Below are positions 18,550-28,257 of a DNA stretch of 64,000 nucleotides, one piece after another (the first letter of the stretch is position 1; the number at the start of each line of letters is the position of its first letter). The translations under genes were made by a program, and so were the position numbers. The notes under the pieces were generated by a model. It searched no databases. It had not been told where the DNA came from and worked only from the letters and a program-made list of their open reading frames with translations. The DNA comes from Pseudomonadota bacterium (GTDB lineage: Bacteria; Pseudomonadota; Gammaproteobacteria; Thiotrichales; Thiotrichaceae), in contig PDPH01000051.1 of the NCBI GenBank assembly GCA_002747435.1, positions 1 through 64,000 of the forward strand, read 5' to 3'.

Positions 18550-19389
18550 ATGGCTTCAAACACATTAAAGTTTACCAAAATGCATGGCTTAGGTAATGAT
18601 TTTGTCGTGTTGGATGGCATTCGGCAGGCTGTTCATTTGGAGCGTGAACAAATTCGTCGTTTAGCGCATCGGCATTTTGGTATTGGCTTTGATCAATTGC
18701 TATTGGTAGAAGCTTATGAGGGCGATGATGCGGAATTTCGTTATCGTATTTTTAATGCAGATGGTGACGAAGTTGAGCATTGTGGTAATGGTGCACGCTG
18801 TTTTGCCCGTTTTGTGGTAGAACAAGGGCTAACAGATAAAACAACCATTCCGGTGATGACAGCCAGTGGGCGGATTGTTTTGACCTTGCAGGCAGAAGCT
18901 CAGGTCACAGTCGATATGGGTGTGCCAAAATTAGAGCCTGCTGACATTCCTATTGTTTCTGAGCAGCGCCAAACCCTTTATACTGCGATGATTAATGATC
19001 AGCCTGTCAGTTTTGCAGCAGTTTCTATGGGTAACCCTCATGCAGTGATACTGATCGACGATATAAATACAGCCCCAGTGAAGCAGTGGGGGAAGTTATT
19101 GGAAAGTCATCCCATTTTTCCACGCAGGGCAAATATTGGTTTTATGCAGCTTGTGAATCGGGAACATATTCGTTTGCGCGTATTTGAGCGGGGGGTGGGT
19201 GAAACCTTGGCTTGTGGTACGGGCGCTTGTGCGGCAGTTGTTGCCGGTTACTTACAGGGTTTATTGGATTCGGCAGTGACAGTGGACTTGCCAGGCGGTT
19301 CCTTGCATATTCGTTGGCAAGGCGAGGGTGAAGCCGTTTTTATGACGGGCTCTACAGAAACAGTTTATTCGGGTATTGTGACGCTATGA
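18550..19389 (+). CDS. dapF: Diaminopimelate epimerase
   Basis: 279 residues from the ATG at 18550, chosen over a GTG at 18517 because AAGGTG precedes it and MASNTLKFTKMHGLGNDF aligns with the family start. Converts L,L- to meso-diaminopimelate for lysine and peptidoglycan synthesis in the cytoplasm. Both catalytic cysteines are present: HCGNGARC in the first half and ACGTGACAA in the second. First gene of a conserved dapF-DUF484-xerC set; its TGA overlaps the next ATG by four bases. Confidence 0.96.
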   Translation: MASNTLKFTKMHGLGNDFVVLDGIRQAVHLEREQIRRLAHRHFGIGFDQLLLVEAYEGDDAEFRYRIFNADGDEVEHCGNGARCFARFVVEQGLTDKTTIPVMTASGRIVLTLQAEAQVTVDMGVPKLEPADIPIVSEQRQTLYTAMINDQPVSFAAVSMGNPHAVILIDDINTAPVKQWGKLLESHPIFPRRANIGFMQLVNREHIRLRVFERGVGETLACGTGACAAVVAGYLQGLLDSAVTVDLPGGSLHIRWQGEGEAVFMTGSTETVYSGIVTL

Positions 19390-20105
19390 GTGAACAAACA
19401 GAGGCATTGGCCATTAATGCTGATCAAGTTGCTGATTATTTAAGCCAGCACGTGGACTTTTTTACTAAACACGAATATTTATTGGATCGTTTATCTATTC
19501 CTCATCCACATACTGGTGCGGCGCTTTCTTTATTAGAGCGTCTAGTACAACGGCAGCGTGATCAGCAATTCCAAATGACTCGCCAGATGGACGATATGCT
19601 ACGAGCCGCGCGGGAGAATGAGCGTGTTGTCAGCAGTTTGCATCACCTAGCCATAGAGTTAATGAGCTGTGAAAACTTGGATGATGTTGTGGCAACCTGT
19701 CGCAATTTGATGCTGGCTGAGTTTGATGCGGATAGTGTGGTGTTACGCTTGGTGGGGCGTGGTCATTCGCGGGATAATAGTTTGCATTTTATTGATCCTG
19801 ACGATCGCATGTTGCAACAGATGTCTGCCTTGTTTCAGCGGCGTCAGCCTGTGTGTGGGCGTTTAAGGCCTAAGCAACAAGTCTTTTTGTTTGGTGAAGA
19901 TAGTAGTTCAATTAAATCCGCTGTATTAGTGCCTTTGTTTGAAGCGCGCGAGATTGGCGTATTGGCCTTAGGGAGTGAACAAGAGGGGCGTTTTCATCCG
20001 GGCATGGGCACTTTATTTATTAATCAGATGGGGGCATTGGTATCACGTGCTTTGTCTTTACATCTGGACAGTACTATTCGCTCCATAGAGTCCAGTGGCA
20101 CTTGA
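19386..20105 (+). CDS. DUF484 family protein (GAF-like)
   Basis: 239 residues. The N-terminal [19 protein letters not shown] is the DUF484 signature, followed by a coiled-coil stretch ([20 protein letters not shown]) and a GAF-like fold to the end. It overlaps dapF by ATGA and xerC by 11 bases, the classical gammaproteobacterial order, so the three are almost certainly translated from one message. Function is not established; the GAF fold suggests ligand sensing. Confidence 0.9.
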   Translation: MSEQTEALAINADQVADYLSQHVDFFTKHEYLLDRLSIPHPHTGAALSLLERLVQRQRDQQFQMTRQMDDMLRAARENERVVSSLHHLAIELMSCENLDDVVATCRNLMLAEFDADSVVLRLVGRGHSRDNSLHFIDPDDRMLQQMSALFQRRQPVCGRLRPKQQVFLFGEDSSSIKSAVLVPLFEAREIGVLALGSEQEGRFHPGMGTLFINQMGALVSRALSLHLDSTIRSIESSGT

Positions 20106-21021
20106 GTTCGGTACGAATCATCCTCTGTTTGTAGCGTACAATAACTACCTGCAAAGTGAGAAGCGTTACTCGCCCACTACAATAGCAGCCTATCGGTGTG
20201 ATTTGCTGGAGTTTGTTGCGTGGTTGACTGAGCACTTTCCAGCGCTTGAGATGATGGCTGTCAGAGAGCCTCAAGTACGCCAATGGTCAAGTTTCTTATT
20301 TCGACAAGGTGCAAGTCCGCGCACGCTACAGCGTAAACTTTCTTCTCTTCGTCGCTTCTATTATTATCTCGTGCGGGAAGACCATATCGGTGTCAATCCG
20401 GTTGCTAGTGTTAATGTGCCGCGTACTCCACGCCATTTACCCGAAGTGTTGACTGTTGAACAAATGACGCACTTGCTTGATGCTAAGCCAGAAAATGTTC
20501 TGGAAATGCGTGATCTTGCCATGATGGAGTTATTTTATTCATCAGGATTACGCTTGGCTGAATTAGTGGGGTTGAATCTGGGGGATTTAGATTTGCAGCA
20601 AGGTTTGTTGCGAGTCAGAGGTAAAGGTGGCAAAGAGCGTGACTTACCGGTGGGGCGGATAGCTATTGCAGCATTACAACAGTGGCTGGTGATGCGTGAA
20701 GCTTTTTGCGAACCTAGGGAGCAAGCCGTATTCTTGAGCCAACAACGTCGGCGTTTGACACCACGCACGGTGCAAGTACGTTTAAAGCGTTGGCAAGAAA
20801 AACAAGCCTCACCTTATAAATTGCACCCGCATAAACTGCGTCATTGTTTTGCAACGCATATATTGGAGTCCTCAGGGGATTTACGAGCGGTACAAGAACT
20901 TCTGGGTCATACCGATATAGGCACCACCCAGATTTATACTCACCTTGACTTTCAGCATTTAGCTAAAGCCTATGACAAGGCACACCCACGTGCTCGCAAA
21001 AAGCCCGACCAATCAGGATAA
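20095..21021 (+). CDS. xerC: Tyrosine recombinase XerC
   Basis: 308 residues from a GTG start inside the DUF484 gene. N-terminal SAM-like core-binding domain with [18 protein letters not shown]-terminal catalytic domain with the Arg of [12 protein letters not shown], the Lys-containing beta-hairpin [33 protein letters not shown] and the nucleophile Tyr in QIYTHLDF. With XerD it resolves chromosome dimers at dif beside FtsK. The context with dapF identifies it as XerC rather than XerD or a phage integrase. Confidence 0.95.
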   Translation: MALEFGTNHPLFVAYNNYLQSEKRYSPTTIAAYRCDLLEFVAWLTEHFPALEMMAVREPQVRQWSSFLFRQGASPRTLQRKLSSLRRFYYYLVREDHIGVNPVASVNVPRTPRHLPEVLTVEQMTHLLDAKPENVLEMRDLAMMELFYSSGLRLAELVGLNLGDLDLQQGLLRVRGKGGKERDLPVGRIAIAALQQWLVMREAFCEPREQAVFLSQQRRRLTPRTVQVRLKRWQEKQASPYKLHPHKLRHCFATHILESSGDLRAVQELLGHTDIGTTQIYTHLDFQHLAKAYDKAHPRARKKPDQSG

Positions 21022-21081
21022 CATGCTTCTCAACTACTTTTTTATCAGCTAGTTGTCAATTAGCTGCCAATATGATTTTGA

Positions 21082-21438
21082 TTATTTGGGCATATTTTTA
21101 GGAGCTTCATAGAAAATATATGAGGTCGAGTAATCACTAAATTCAAAATAAACTCTGGATTCATCCGCATCTGCTTGACCATTTAAATTAGCATCCAGAT
21201 AACCGTAACCATAACGGTAGGGTCGCTCAACGCCGTTTTGCGTACCACTGGCTGTACTGAGCTTGTCGATTTTTACAAAGCGTTTGGCGAGCTTATCACC
21301 CGCATATATTTCTAATATACCATTAGTACCTGTCCAGTTATTAATGGCACGACCAATTTGATTTTGGGTTTCTTGGGTACAGGAGCCTAATAAGACACCT
21401 GCACTGGCGATGATTAGCGCCGCTGTTAATTTTTTCAT
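21082..21438 (-). CDS. Small lipoprotein, unknown role
   Basis: 118 residues from the ATG at 21438 (AGG five bases upstream; a GTG two codons earlier is possible). MKKLTAALIIASAG leads to the lipobox LLGSC, so it is a lipidated envelope protein. The mature part has an aromatic-rich beta pattern (YRYGYGYLDANLNGQAD, VYFEFSDYSTSYIFYEAP). DANLNGQADADE resembles a loose calcium loop. I do not recognise the family. Confidence 0.7.
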   Translation of the reverse strand: MKKLTAALIIASAGVLLGSCTQETQNQIGRAINNWTGTNGILEIYAGDKLAKRFVKIDKLSTASGTQNGVERPYRYGYGYLDANLNGQADADESRVYFEFSDYSTSYIFYEAPKNMPK

Positions 21439-21504
21439 TTTCACCTGCCTATTGCTGAAGGTTTAATTTAACATGGGCTAGTTTGTGGTGCTTGGTTATC
21501 TGTG

Positions 21505-22059
21505 TCAATATCCGAGGAGTCTTGCCATACGCATATCATTACGATCCAGAGCTATATCAATCGGTGTTTTTCTAGCCCGATCCGTGGTAGGGTGATTTGG
21601 ATTTGCCCCCGCTCTTAGCAAATAATTAGCTACATGGGCATGTCCAAAACGAGCAGCATGATGTAATGGAGTCCAACCATTGGAGGTGCGTGCGTGTATA
21701 TTGGCACCATTTTTTATCAAATAGATGACCGCTTGTAAATGACCACGTGCAGCCGCAGCATGCAGCGCTGTTTCGCGGTGAGGTGTTGCTGTTCTGGGAT
21801 TACCGCCTTGACTGATCATGTCTCTTAATACGTGCATATTGCCAGACAGCGCCGCCAGCCAAAGACGTTCGTCTATATCACGCTGAGTCATCCGTGGGGC
21901 ACGGTTGGGTTCTGCAGCAACGGTAGGTGCACTACTGACGCCTGAGTTATATCGAAGTGGTGCGGCGGCAGGTACTGCTGAGTGAACTTCAGCAATGCCG
22001 CTGAGCGTGGTAACTAATAGCGCCGTTACCAGTAAGCGCACGATTGGGGTTTTCATCAT
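21505..22059 (-). CDS. Exported ankyrin-repeat protein
   Basis: 184 residues starting MMKTPIVRLLVTALL; a signal peptide ends near VHSA. A longer reading frame extends upstream but lies inside the DUF815 gene, and TGTAAGAAA next to the ATG supports the short form. Three to four ankyrin repeats are visible: RLWLAALSGNMHVLRDMI, ETALHAAAARGHLQAVIYL, GWTPLHHAARFGHAHVANYL and a final TPIDIALDRNDMRMARLL. Ankyrin repeats bind proteins; a periplasmic location is inferred. Starts four bases after the stop of the DUF815 gene, so the two are co-transcribed. Confidence 0.85.
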   Translation of the reverse strand: MMKTPIVRLLVTALLVTTLSGIAEVHSAVPAAAPLRYNSGVSSAPTVAAEPNRAPRMTQRDIDERLWLAALSGNMHVLRDMISQGGNPRTATPHRETALHAAAARGHLQAVIYLIKNGANIHARTSNGWTPLHHAARFGHAHVANYLLRAGANPNHPTTDRARKTPIDIALDRNDMRMARLLGY

Positions 22060-22063
22060 TTTC

Positions 22064-22846
22064 TTACAAATACATTTGATAGTGATTGAAAAAGTGACGC
22101 GCTGTGCGGCCACTGTGACCACTTCGCTTGGCCGCGAAGTGCATTGCTTCTTCATGAAGCATCTTCCTGTCAATGTTTTTGCCTTGAAAAAGACGATCAA
22201 CGATGGCCAGGTAGGTCTCCCTTTCCATAGGATTGAATGCGAGCGAAAGCCCGAAACGATCGACCAGTAACTGACACTCACTAAAGTTACTGGTTCTAGG
22301 TTGCATTGGGGGCATGGCCTCACTAACGTTGACATTATCAGCCATGCTTTCTGGAATTAGGTCTTGGCGATTAGAAGTGGCATAAATAAGGACGTTCTTG
22401 GGTAACTTTTCTAAAGTACCTTCGAGCGCGCTTTTTAAAACGTGGTATCCGCATTCACTTTGTTTGAAGCCAATATCGTCGCAATAAATAATAAAGTGTT
22501 GGCTGTAATCCTGAACTTCGTCCATCAAATCCAACAATATATTCAAGTCTTCCCGAGGAATTTGGACGAGGCGCAAACCATAAGTATGATAACGGGTAAT
22601 CAATGTTTTGATGAGCGATGACTTGCCAACACCTTGAGCACCCCACAGTAGAGCATGACTGGCAGGTTTCCCGCGCAGGAAATTTTCGGTATTACGGTAT
22701 AAAAGTGCTTTTTGCTCATCAATACCTAAAAGTGAATCCGGGTCGACCAAATCCACTTGAGTCACCGGTTTTAAGAAATGGCGGTTAGTACGCCAAACGG
22801 CAGCCAATGTTGAGTGCCAATCAATACCTGTTTTTCCGAATGCCAT
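22064..22846 (-). CDS. DUF815 family AAA-type ATPase
   Basis: 260 residues with SLLGIDEQKALLYRNTENFL, the DUF815 hallmark, Walker A GAQGVGKSS, a Walker B-like FIIYCDDIGF and ATSNRQDL as sensor 1. The C-terminal GRTARHFFNHY is also typical. Family members are DnaA/RuvB-like ATPases of unknown role. GGAG lies eight bases before the ATG, and an inverted repeat lies just upstream of that. Forms a pair with the ankyrin gene. Confidence 0.88.
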   Translation of the reverse strand: MAFGKTGIDWHSTLAAVWRTNRHFLKPVTQVDLVDPDSLLGIDEQKALLYRNTENFLRGKPASHALLWGAQGVGKSSLIKTLITRYHTYGLRLVQIPREDLNILLDLMDEVQDYSQHFIIYCDDIGFKQSECGYHVLKSALEGTLEKLPKNVLIYATSNRQDLIPESMADNVNVSEAMPPMQPRTSNFSECQLLVDRFGLSLAFNPMERETYLAIVDRLFQGKNIDRKMLHEEAMHFAAKRSGHSGRTARHFFNHYQMYL

Positions 22847-22858
22847 CAGTGCTCCTTA

Positions 22859-22882
22859 AGTAGGCACTAGCACTTGCCTACT
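22859..22882. promoter_or_regulatory. Inverted repeat upstream of the DUF815 gene
   Basis: AGTAGGCA, eight spacer bases, TGCCTACT. It sits directly upstream of the ribosome site of the minus-strand gene and could be an operator or a leader hairpin. Confidence 0.4.
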
Positions 22883-23086
22883 GTGGTGGGGTTATTTATT
22901 ATGCCGATCAGCATGTCAATAATTGATTTTATTAGCAAATAATCAGGATCTATTGAGTCGTGCTTTTTATAACACAGGGAAATAACTAATAGAACACTTA
23001 AAGTTATTCGCAAATGACGAATAAGCTATGATTAACTTTAGCTTAATACATAGTAGCATTATTGCAACTTTTTGTCTTTTCTGCAA

Positions 23087-23112
23087 AAGTTTAAAACAAC
23101 TGTTTTAAACTT
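23087..23112. promoter_or_regulatory. Perfect 26-bp palindrome upstream of the cobalamin adenosyltransferase
   Basis: AAGTTTAAAAC-AACT-GTTTTAAACTT: eleven-base arms without mismatch, ending 26 bases before the ATG at 23139. Length and symmetry fit an operator for a dimeric repressor; the mRNA form would be a weak AT-rich hairpin. No cobalamin riboswitch is evident in the same gap. Confidence 0.5.
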
Positions 23113-23138
23113 AAGGTGATCAAAGTGAGGAGATGCAA

Positions 23139-23750
23139 ATGTCAGACAGGGATATAGAAAAAGACCGTTTACACAAACAGCGCATGCAGCGCAAAAAAGC
23201 AGTTATTGATGAGTCTATTGCTAAAGCTAATCAAGACAAGGGACTACTGTTGGTGCTGACGGGGAACGGTAAGGGGAAATCAAGCTCTGCATTTGGTATG
23301 GCGGCACGTGCTTTGGGGCATGGGATGCGAGTGGGTGTTGTGCAGTTTATCAAAAGCCGCACAGATACAGGTGAAGAAGCTTTTTTTAGCATTCATCCCA
23401 ATATGGAGTGGCATGTATTAGGGGATGGCTTTACTTGGGATACTCAAGATCGTGCACAGGATATTGCGACTGCTGTAAAAGCTTGGTCAGTAGCACAAAG
23501 GATGTTAGAAGACGGGCGCTATGATTTGGTTATTCTGGATGAGCTAACCTACCTGCTAAATTATGCTTATTTGGAAAGTCAGGTTGTGTTGGATGCGATT
23601 AACGCTCGTCCATCTATGCAGCATGTCGTAGTGACCGGACGGGCTGCTTCGCCTGCTTTGCGGGAGTTAGCAGATACTGTCTCTGAAATTAGGGATGAGA
23701 AGCATGCTTATCGTGCAGGTATTCAAGCGCAAAAGGGTATTGATCTATAG
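23139..23750 (+). CDS. Cob(I)alamin adenosyltransferase (CobO/BtuR type)
   Basis: 203 residues; GAGGAG six bases before the ATG at 23139 favours it over the ATG at 23133, which directly abuts the same motif. The P-loop GNGKGKSSSAFG, AARALGHG, VQFIKS and VILDELTYLLNY identify the CobA/CobO/BtuR fold. It transfers the adenosyl group of ATP to the cobalt of corrinoids, giving coenzyme B12. No other cobalamin genes are adjacent, so salvage is as likely as synthesis. Confidence 0.93.
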   Translation: MSDRDIEKDRLHKQRMQRKKAVIDESIAKANQDKGLLLVLTGNGKGKSSSAFGMAARALGHGMRVGVVQFIKSRTDTGEEAFFSIHPNMEWHVLGDGFTWDTQDRAQDIATAVKAWSVAQRMLEDGRYDLVILDELTYLLNYAYLESQVVLDAINARPSMQHVVVTGRAASPALRELADTVSEIRDEKHAYRAGIQAQKGIDL

Positions 23751-23810
23751 CGGATTGGTAGCTGACTAATAGTAGTGTTCAAGTTGAGAATAATAGGAAT
23801 GAAAAAAAGT

Positions 23811-23838
23811 AAAAAGGCTCCTGATGGAGCCTTTTTAT
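23811..23838. terminator. Bidirectional terminator
   Basis: A perfect 11-bp stem AAAAAGGCTCC with a TGAT loop and T-tract. It lies between the convergent adenosyltransferase and symporter genes and serves both. Confidence 0.88.
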
Positions 23839-23862
23839 TGTATGGTCTTTCAATGCTTGATT

Positions 23863-25638
23863 TTAGTGAGACTGTGCCACACCTGAACCACGAGGAATAC
23901 GTACACTTTCAACGAGTTCTTGGATATGCTCTGGCGGCGGTGCAGTAGCACGTGATACCGCAAAGGCAACCGCAAAGTTCACCAATGCACCGATTGAGCC
24001 AAAGGCTCCAGGTGAAATACCGAACAACCAATTGTCAGACGTACTGGCCGCCATTGCTGTACCCGGTATGAAGAACCAGCCTTTAAACCAGAAAATGTAA
24101 ACAAGCGTAACAATAATACCGGCCAACATACCCGATACAGCGCCTATTCCGTTTATACGCTTAGAGAAAATACCCATCATGAGTGCAGGGAAGATAGAGG
24201 ATGCCGCCAAGCCGAAAGCTAATGCGACCACCTGCGCTGCGAATCCAGGAGGATTCATACCCATGTAGCCTGCCAAGACGATAGCAATCGACATAGTAAT
24301 GCGTGAAGCCAATAGCTCATTTTTCTCTGAAATTTTCGGGTTGAGTACACCCTTAATAATATCGTGGGAGATTGCCGAAGAAATGGCTAGTAATAAACCG
24401 GCTGCTGTAGACAAGGCGGCTGCGATACCACCGGCTGCCACCAAAGCAATAACCCAGTTAGGTAGTTTAGCAATTTCAGGATTAGCCAAGACCATGATGT
24501 CGCGGTCAACCTTCGTTAATTCGTTACCCTTCCAACCATATTCAGTCGCTTTGTCACCCATACCTTTTTCATCATAATACTCAAGCCTACCATCGTCATT
24601 TTTGTCTTCAAATTGCAATAAGCCCGTTGTTTGCCAAGTAGTCATCCAGCGAGGCACATCTGCAATGAGTAAGTTACCTTCTGGAGAGCCGATTTCACCT
24701 ATTTGTACAGTATTAATCAGATTCAAGCGAGCCATCGCACCAACCGCAGGTGCAGTTGTATACAGCAGTGCAATGAATACCAATGCCCAACCAGCGGAAG
24801 AACGAGCATCACGTACTTTAGGTACCGTGAAGAAACGAATAATAACGTGAGGTAAGCCAGCCGTACCAATCATTAGCGTTAGGGTAAACAGGAAAGTATT
24901 CAGTATGGATGAGTGTGCACCTGTATAGGATTTGAAGCCAAGTGCTTGAACAATTTCATCCAGACGATCCAATAAATAACCGCTGCCATCTGCCATTTGT
25001 GAGCCTAAACCAATTTGTGGAATAGGGTTGCCCGTTAGATTTATGGAGATAAATACCGCAGGAACGGTATACGCTGCAATCAGGACAACATACTGGGCGA
25101 TTTGTGTATAGGTAATACCTTTCATACCGCCTAATACTGCATAGACGAATACCACGACCATACCAATGACCAAACCCACATTGACAGAAACTTCTAGGAA
25201 ACGAGAGAAGGTTACACCGACGCCGCGCATCTGGCCGATAACGTAAGTAACCGAGATCACAATCAAGCAAATAACAGCAACAATACGTGCTGTCTTGGAA
25301 AAATAGCGATCACCGATAAATTCAGGAACGGTGAATTTGCCAAACTTACGTAGGTAGGGCGCCAGTAACATAGCCATTAAGACATAGCCGCCTGTCCAAC
25401 CCATGAGATAAGCAGAGGCATCATAGCCACTAAATGCAATAATACCTGCCATTGAGATAAAGGATGCGGCTGACATCCAGTCCGCAGCAGTTGCCATGCC
25501 ATTGGCTACAGGATGGACACCACCCCCTGCGACGTAGAATTCACCTGTTGAACCAGCACGTGCCCAGATCGCAATACCAAAGTAAAGGGCAAAACTGAGT
25601 CCAACAACAATATAAGTCCAAATTTGCAGTGAAGACAT
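23863..25638 (-). CDS. Sodium/solute symporter large subunit (VC_2705 subfamily, ActP-like)
   Basis: 591 residues with about 13 membrane helices. GGGVHPVANGMATAADWMSAASFI and GRLEYYDEKG...GWKGNELTKVDRDIMVLANPEI are marks of the VC_2705 branch of the SSF family. The insert beginning DKNDDGRLEYYDE resembles an EF-hand loop and is normal for this branch. Probably takes up acetate or another small carboxylate with sodium; the substrate is not proven by sequence. Twelve bases behind the small-subunit gene, forming an operon with it. Confidence 0.9.
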   Translation of the reverse strand: MSSLQIWTYIVVGLSFALYFGIAIWARAGSTGEFYVAGGGVHPVANGMATAADWMSAASFISMAGIIAFSGYDASAYLMGWTGGYVLMAMLLAPYLRKFGKFTVPEFIGDRYFSKTARIVAVICLIVISVTYVIGQMRGVGVTFSRFLEVSVNVGLVIGMVVVFVYAVLGGMKGITYTQIAQYVVLIAAYTVPAVFISINLTGNPIPQIGLGSQMADGSGYLLDRLDEIVQALGFKSYTGAHSSILNTFLFTLTLMIGTAGLPHVIIRFFTVPKVRDARSSAGWALVFIALLYTTAPAVGAMARLNLINTVQIGEIGSPEGNLLIADVPRWMTTWQTTGLLQFEDKNDDGRLEYYDEKGMGDKATEYGWKGNELTKVDRDIMVLANPEIAKLPNWVIALVAAGGIAAALSTAAGLLLAISSAISHDIIKGVLNPKISEKNELLASRITMSIAIVLAGYMGMNPPGFAAQVVALAFGLAASSIFPALMMGIFSKRINGIGAVSGMLAGIIVTLVYIFWFKGWFFIPGTAMAASTSDNWLFGISPGAFGSIGALVNFAVAFAVSRATAPPPEHIQELVESVRIPRGSGVAQSH

Positions 25639-25650
25639 TTGGCCTCTCCC

Positions 25651-25911
25651 TTAATCTTCTTGAACATCAAATTTACGGTCTAGCTGTCCCATGCGCCAAG
25701 CATAGAAAAAGATCAAGACAATAAAAACATAAATAGATCCCTGTTGTGCAAACCAGAAGCCTAGTTTGTAACCGCCCAAGTGAATATTATTCAGGGGGCC
25801 TGCAAACAGAATGCCGAATCCAAATGAAACGACGAACCAAATGACCAAGCAAATAGTCAGCAAGCGAACATTCGCTGCCCAATAAGCCTGAGGGGATTGA
25901 TCTGACGACAT
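25651..25911 (-). CDS. Symporter small subunit (DUF4212)
   Basis: 86 residues, the family length. AYWAANVRLLTICLVIWFVVSFG and LGGYKLGFWFAQQGSIYVFIVLIFFYAW form two membrane helices; DRKFDVQED at the end is the conserved tail. Always paired with a VC_2705-type large subunit, as here. Confidence 0.92.
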   Translation of the reverse strand: MSSDQSPQAYWAANVRLLTICLVIWFVVSFGFGILFAGPLNNIHLGGYKLGFWFAQQGSIYVFIVLIFFYAWRMGQLDRKFDVQED

Positions 25912-26068
25912 GTTACTCCTCCAGTTGTGCGAGTGGCACGAGTTTAACGTGAATATAAACTGGCAAGCAATTCCCCAAAAGTATTTTTTTCAGGGTATTT
26001 CGATATTTTGTTGAAATTTTCCCGTAAAAAGGACGATTTTTGGCCGAATTTTTAGGTTTGAACGAGGG

Positions 26069-26080
26069 ATTGTCGACAAT
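26069..26080. promoter_or_regulatory. 12-bp palindrome upstream of the symporter pair
   Basis: ATTGTCGACAAT is a perfect palindrome 158 bases upstream of the DUF4212 start in a 282-base AT-rich gap. A TTGTTGTCAAT half-match follows at about 26092. Possible operator; otherwise the gap shows no convincing gene. Confidence 0.35.
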
Positions 26081-26193
26081 ATGCTGGCTTTTTGTTGTCA
26101 ATCGTGAGCATCATTGGGGCGTGTATTTAACAGAGCGCACAAACCAACAAAGTCGCTGCGAAAGCCAGTCCTAAAAATCAGCGCAAATCCAAA

Positions 26194-27306
26194 TTAAGTA
26201 ATCCTTGCTTCTGAGGCAGGATCAAACAACACCGCCTGCTGCATATTGAAGGTTACCGACACACGCTCACCTGCCTTGACAGCACAGTTGGCACGCATGC
26301 GGGAAATCACTTCCTTGCCACTCAATTCAATCAAGACAAATACATCAGCTCCAGTAGGCTCAGTTACTTCAATCAAGCAATTCGCTTCATGTAGCACACG
26401 ACTATTTGCTTCAGCACTGCCCGGGTCAGTAATCGCTTCTGGACGAAGTCCCAAAATGACCTGTTTGCCGACCCAATCACGATAAGCAGCATTCTCAGCC
26501 AGCGGTAATAATAATGCCTCACCACGTTTATCCAATACTTGGGCAAACAGTTTGCCTTCTTGTTCAAGCAGCTCAGCAGGTAATTGATTCATAGAAGGTG
26601 ATCCCATAAACCCTGCTACAAATAGATTTGCAGGTTGGTTATACACCTCATCAGGTGAACCCAGTTGCTGCAAGACACCACCTTTCATAATGGCAATCTT
26701 GGTTGCCAAAGTCATGGCTTCAATCTGGTCATGGGTGACATAGACAATGGTAGCGCCCAAACGCTGATGCAAGCGCTTGATTTCAGTGCGCATATCAACG
26801 CGCAGCTTTGCATCCAAATTGGATAATGGCTCATCAAATAGGAATATCTTTGGTTCACGCACCAAAGCACGCCCCATGGCTACCCGTTGACGCTGACCGC
26901 CCGATAACTGTGATGGTTTACGTTTAAGCAGTGGCTCGATTTGCAACATTTGTGACACCTCTGCCACGCGCTTTTTGCGTTCGGCCTTAGGCATCTTGCG
27001 CATTTCCAAACCAAACGCAATGTTCTTTTCCACGTTCATATTGGGATACAAAGCGTAAGACTGGAATACCATCGCAATATCGCGCTGCGACGGATGCACA
27101 TCATTGACGACCTGCCCATCAATCAGAATTTCGCCAGCAGTAATGCTATCTAAACCGGCAATCATATTGAGCAACGTGGACTTGCCACAACCGGATGGAC
27201 CCACCAATACTAAAAATTCACCACTATCAACATTAATTTCAATGCCCTTGAGTACGTGCGCTGCACCGTATGATTTGTGGACATCTTTAATTTCCAAAGA
27301 AGACAT
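26194..27306 (-). CDS. Sugar ABC transporter ATP-binding protein (UgpC/MalK type)
   Basis: 370 residues starting [21 protein letters not shown] before the ATG at 27306 rules out the longer frame. Walker [11 protein letters not shown]-loop [10 protein letters not shown], signature [14 protein letters not shown], Walker [16 protein letters not shown], His-switch VTHDQ. The C-terminal TOBE/OB domain contains LGLRPEAIT, typical of the sugar-importing CUT1 group. Energises the two permeases encoded just upstream. Last gene of the transporter operon. Confidence 0.93.
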   Translation of the reverse strand: MSSLEIKDVHKSYGAAHVLKGIEINVDSGEFLVLVGPSGCGKSTLLNMIAGLDSITAGEILIDGQVVNDVHPSQRDIAMVFQSYALYPNMNVEKNIAFGLEMRKMPKAERKKRVAEVSQMLQIEPLLKRKPSQLSGGQRQRVAMGRALVREPKIFLFDEPLSNLDAKLRVDMRTEIKRLHQRLGATIVYVTHDQIEAMTLATKIAIMKGGVLQQLGSPDEVYNQPANLFVAGFMGSPSMNQLPAELLEQEGKLFAQVLDKRGEALLLPLAENAAYRDWVGKQVILGLRPEAITDPGSAEANSRVLHEANCLIEVTEPTGADVFVLIELSGKEVISRMRANCAVKAGERVSVTFNMQQAVLFDPASEARIT

Positions 27307-27384
27307 AATTTTATCCTCTAGCCGCAGCAAAAGCCTTCCGGTCGTTCCTGCAAAAACGCCCGCAAGTCTTTTTCCCAACGACTG

Positions 27385-28257
27385 TTATCCTTTTACCGAC
27401 CCAGCCATTAGGCCACGCACGAAATAACGCCCTGCCACAATATACACCACCAAGGTCGGCAAAGCAGCGATCATGGCCGCAGCCATATCTACGTTGTATT
27501 CTTTAACGCCAGTTGAACTATTCACCAAGTTGTTCAAGGCCACTGTCATCGGCGCACCCTCACCCGCTGCAAAAGATGCCCCAAACAAGAAGTCATTCCA
27601 CACATTGGTAAATTGCCAAATAATGCACACCACCAAAATTGGAGCAGAGCTAGGCAACAAGATCCGCCAGAAAATCCCGAAGAATCCCGCACCATCAATC
27701 ATGGCTGCCTTGACCAGTTCGGAAGGGAAGGCTTCATAATAGTTACGGAAAAATAAGGTCGTAAAACCAATACCGTAAGTAACATGTACCAACACCAAAC
27801 CCGCTGTTGTACCTGCTAAGCCCAGCGTTCCCAACACTTGAGACATAGGGATCAATACAATCTGGAACGGAATGAAACAGCCAAACAGCATTAAGCCAAA
27901 CACCCATTTATGCCCAGGGAAACGCCATTTAGTTAGTACATAGCCATTCAAAGCACCCAGAATCGTAGAGATGAGTACCGCAGGAACAACCATTTTGATG
28001 GAATTTATGAAATAGCCATTAATCCCTTCGCAACTTAGCCCGATACAAGCACTGCCCCAAGCTTTAAGCCAAGGTTCAACTGTCCACTGAGTAGGCAAAG
28101 ACAGCATATTGCCGCCGCGAATCTCATCCAGCGGCTTAAAGCTGGTGGTCAGCATGACAAACAGGGGCAATAAATAAAACACGGCAAATACAATCAAAGT
28201 GGTATACAAGACCACACGCCAAATACGGCTGTTGTCCATAGCAACAATATTAGCCAT
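27385..28257 (-). CDS. Sugar ABC transporter permease (MalG/GtsC type)
   Basis: 290 residues from the ATG at 28257, which overlaps the end of the partner permease by eight bases. Six membrane helices; the EAA loop reads ELVKAAMIDGAGFFGIFWRILLP and contacts the ATPase. TSFKPLDEI and NDFLFG are usual in this group. Resembles the GtsC permease of glucose/mannose systems. Confidence 0.9.
   Translation of the reverse strand: MANIVAMDNSRIWRVVLYTTLIVFAVFYLLPLFVMLTTSFKPLDEIRGGNMLSLPTQWTVEPWLKAWGSACIGLSCEGINGYFINSIKMVVPAVLISTILGALNGYVLTKWRFPGHKWVFGLMLFGCFIPFQIVLIPMSQVLGTLGLAGTTAGLVLVHVTYGIGFTTLFFRNYYEAFPSELVKAAMIDGAGFFGIFWRILLPSSAPILVVCIIWQFTNVWNDFLFGASFAAGEGAPMTVALNNLVNSSTGVKEYNVDMAAAMIAALPTLVVYIVAGRYFVRGLMAGSVKG

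Noticed and set aside
22060..22335. Long N-terminal extension of the ankyrin protein
   Set aside because: It lies entirely inside the DUF815 ATPase gene in another frame; the signal peptide and ribosome site place the true start at 22059.
24490..24590. EF-hand-like insert in the symporter as a novel fusion
   Set aside because: The DKNDDGRLEYYDE insert is usual in the VC_2705 branch of this family, so it is not new.
25913..26101. 62-codon minus-strand frame upstream of the symporter genes
   Set aside because: Composition follows AT-rich non-coding DNA, there is no convincing ribosome site, and the product (MTTKSQHIVDNPSFKPKN...) resembles nothing; treated as intergenic.
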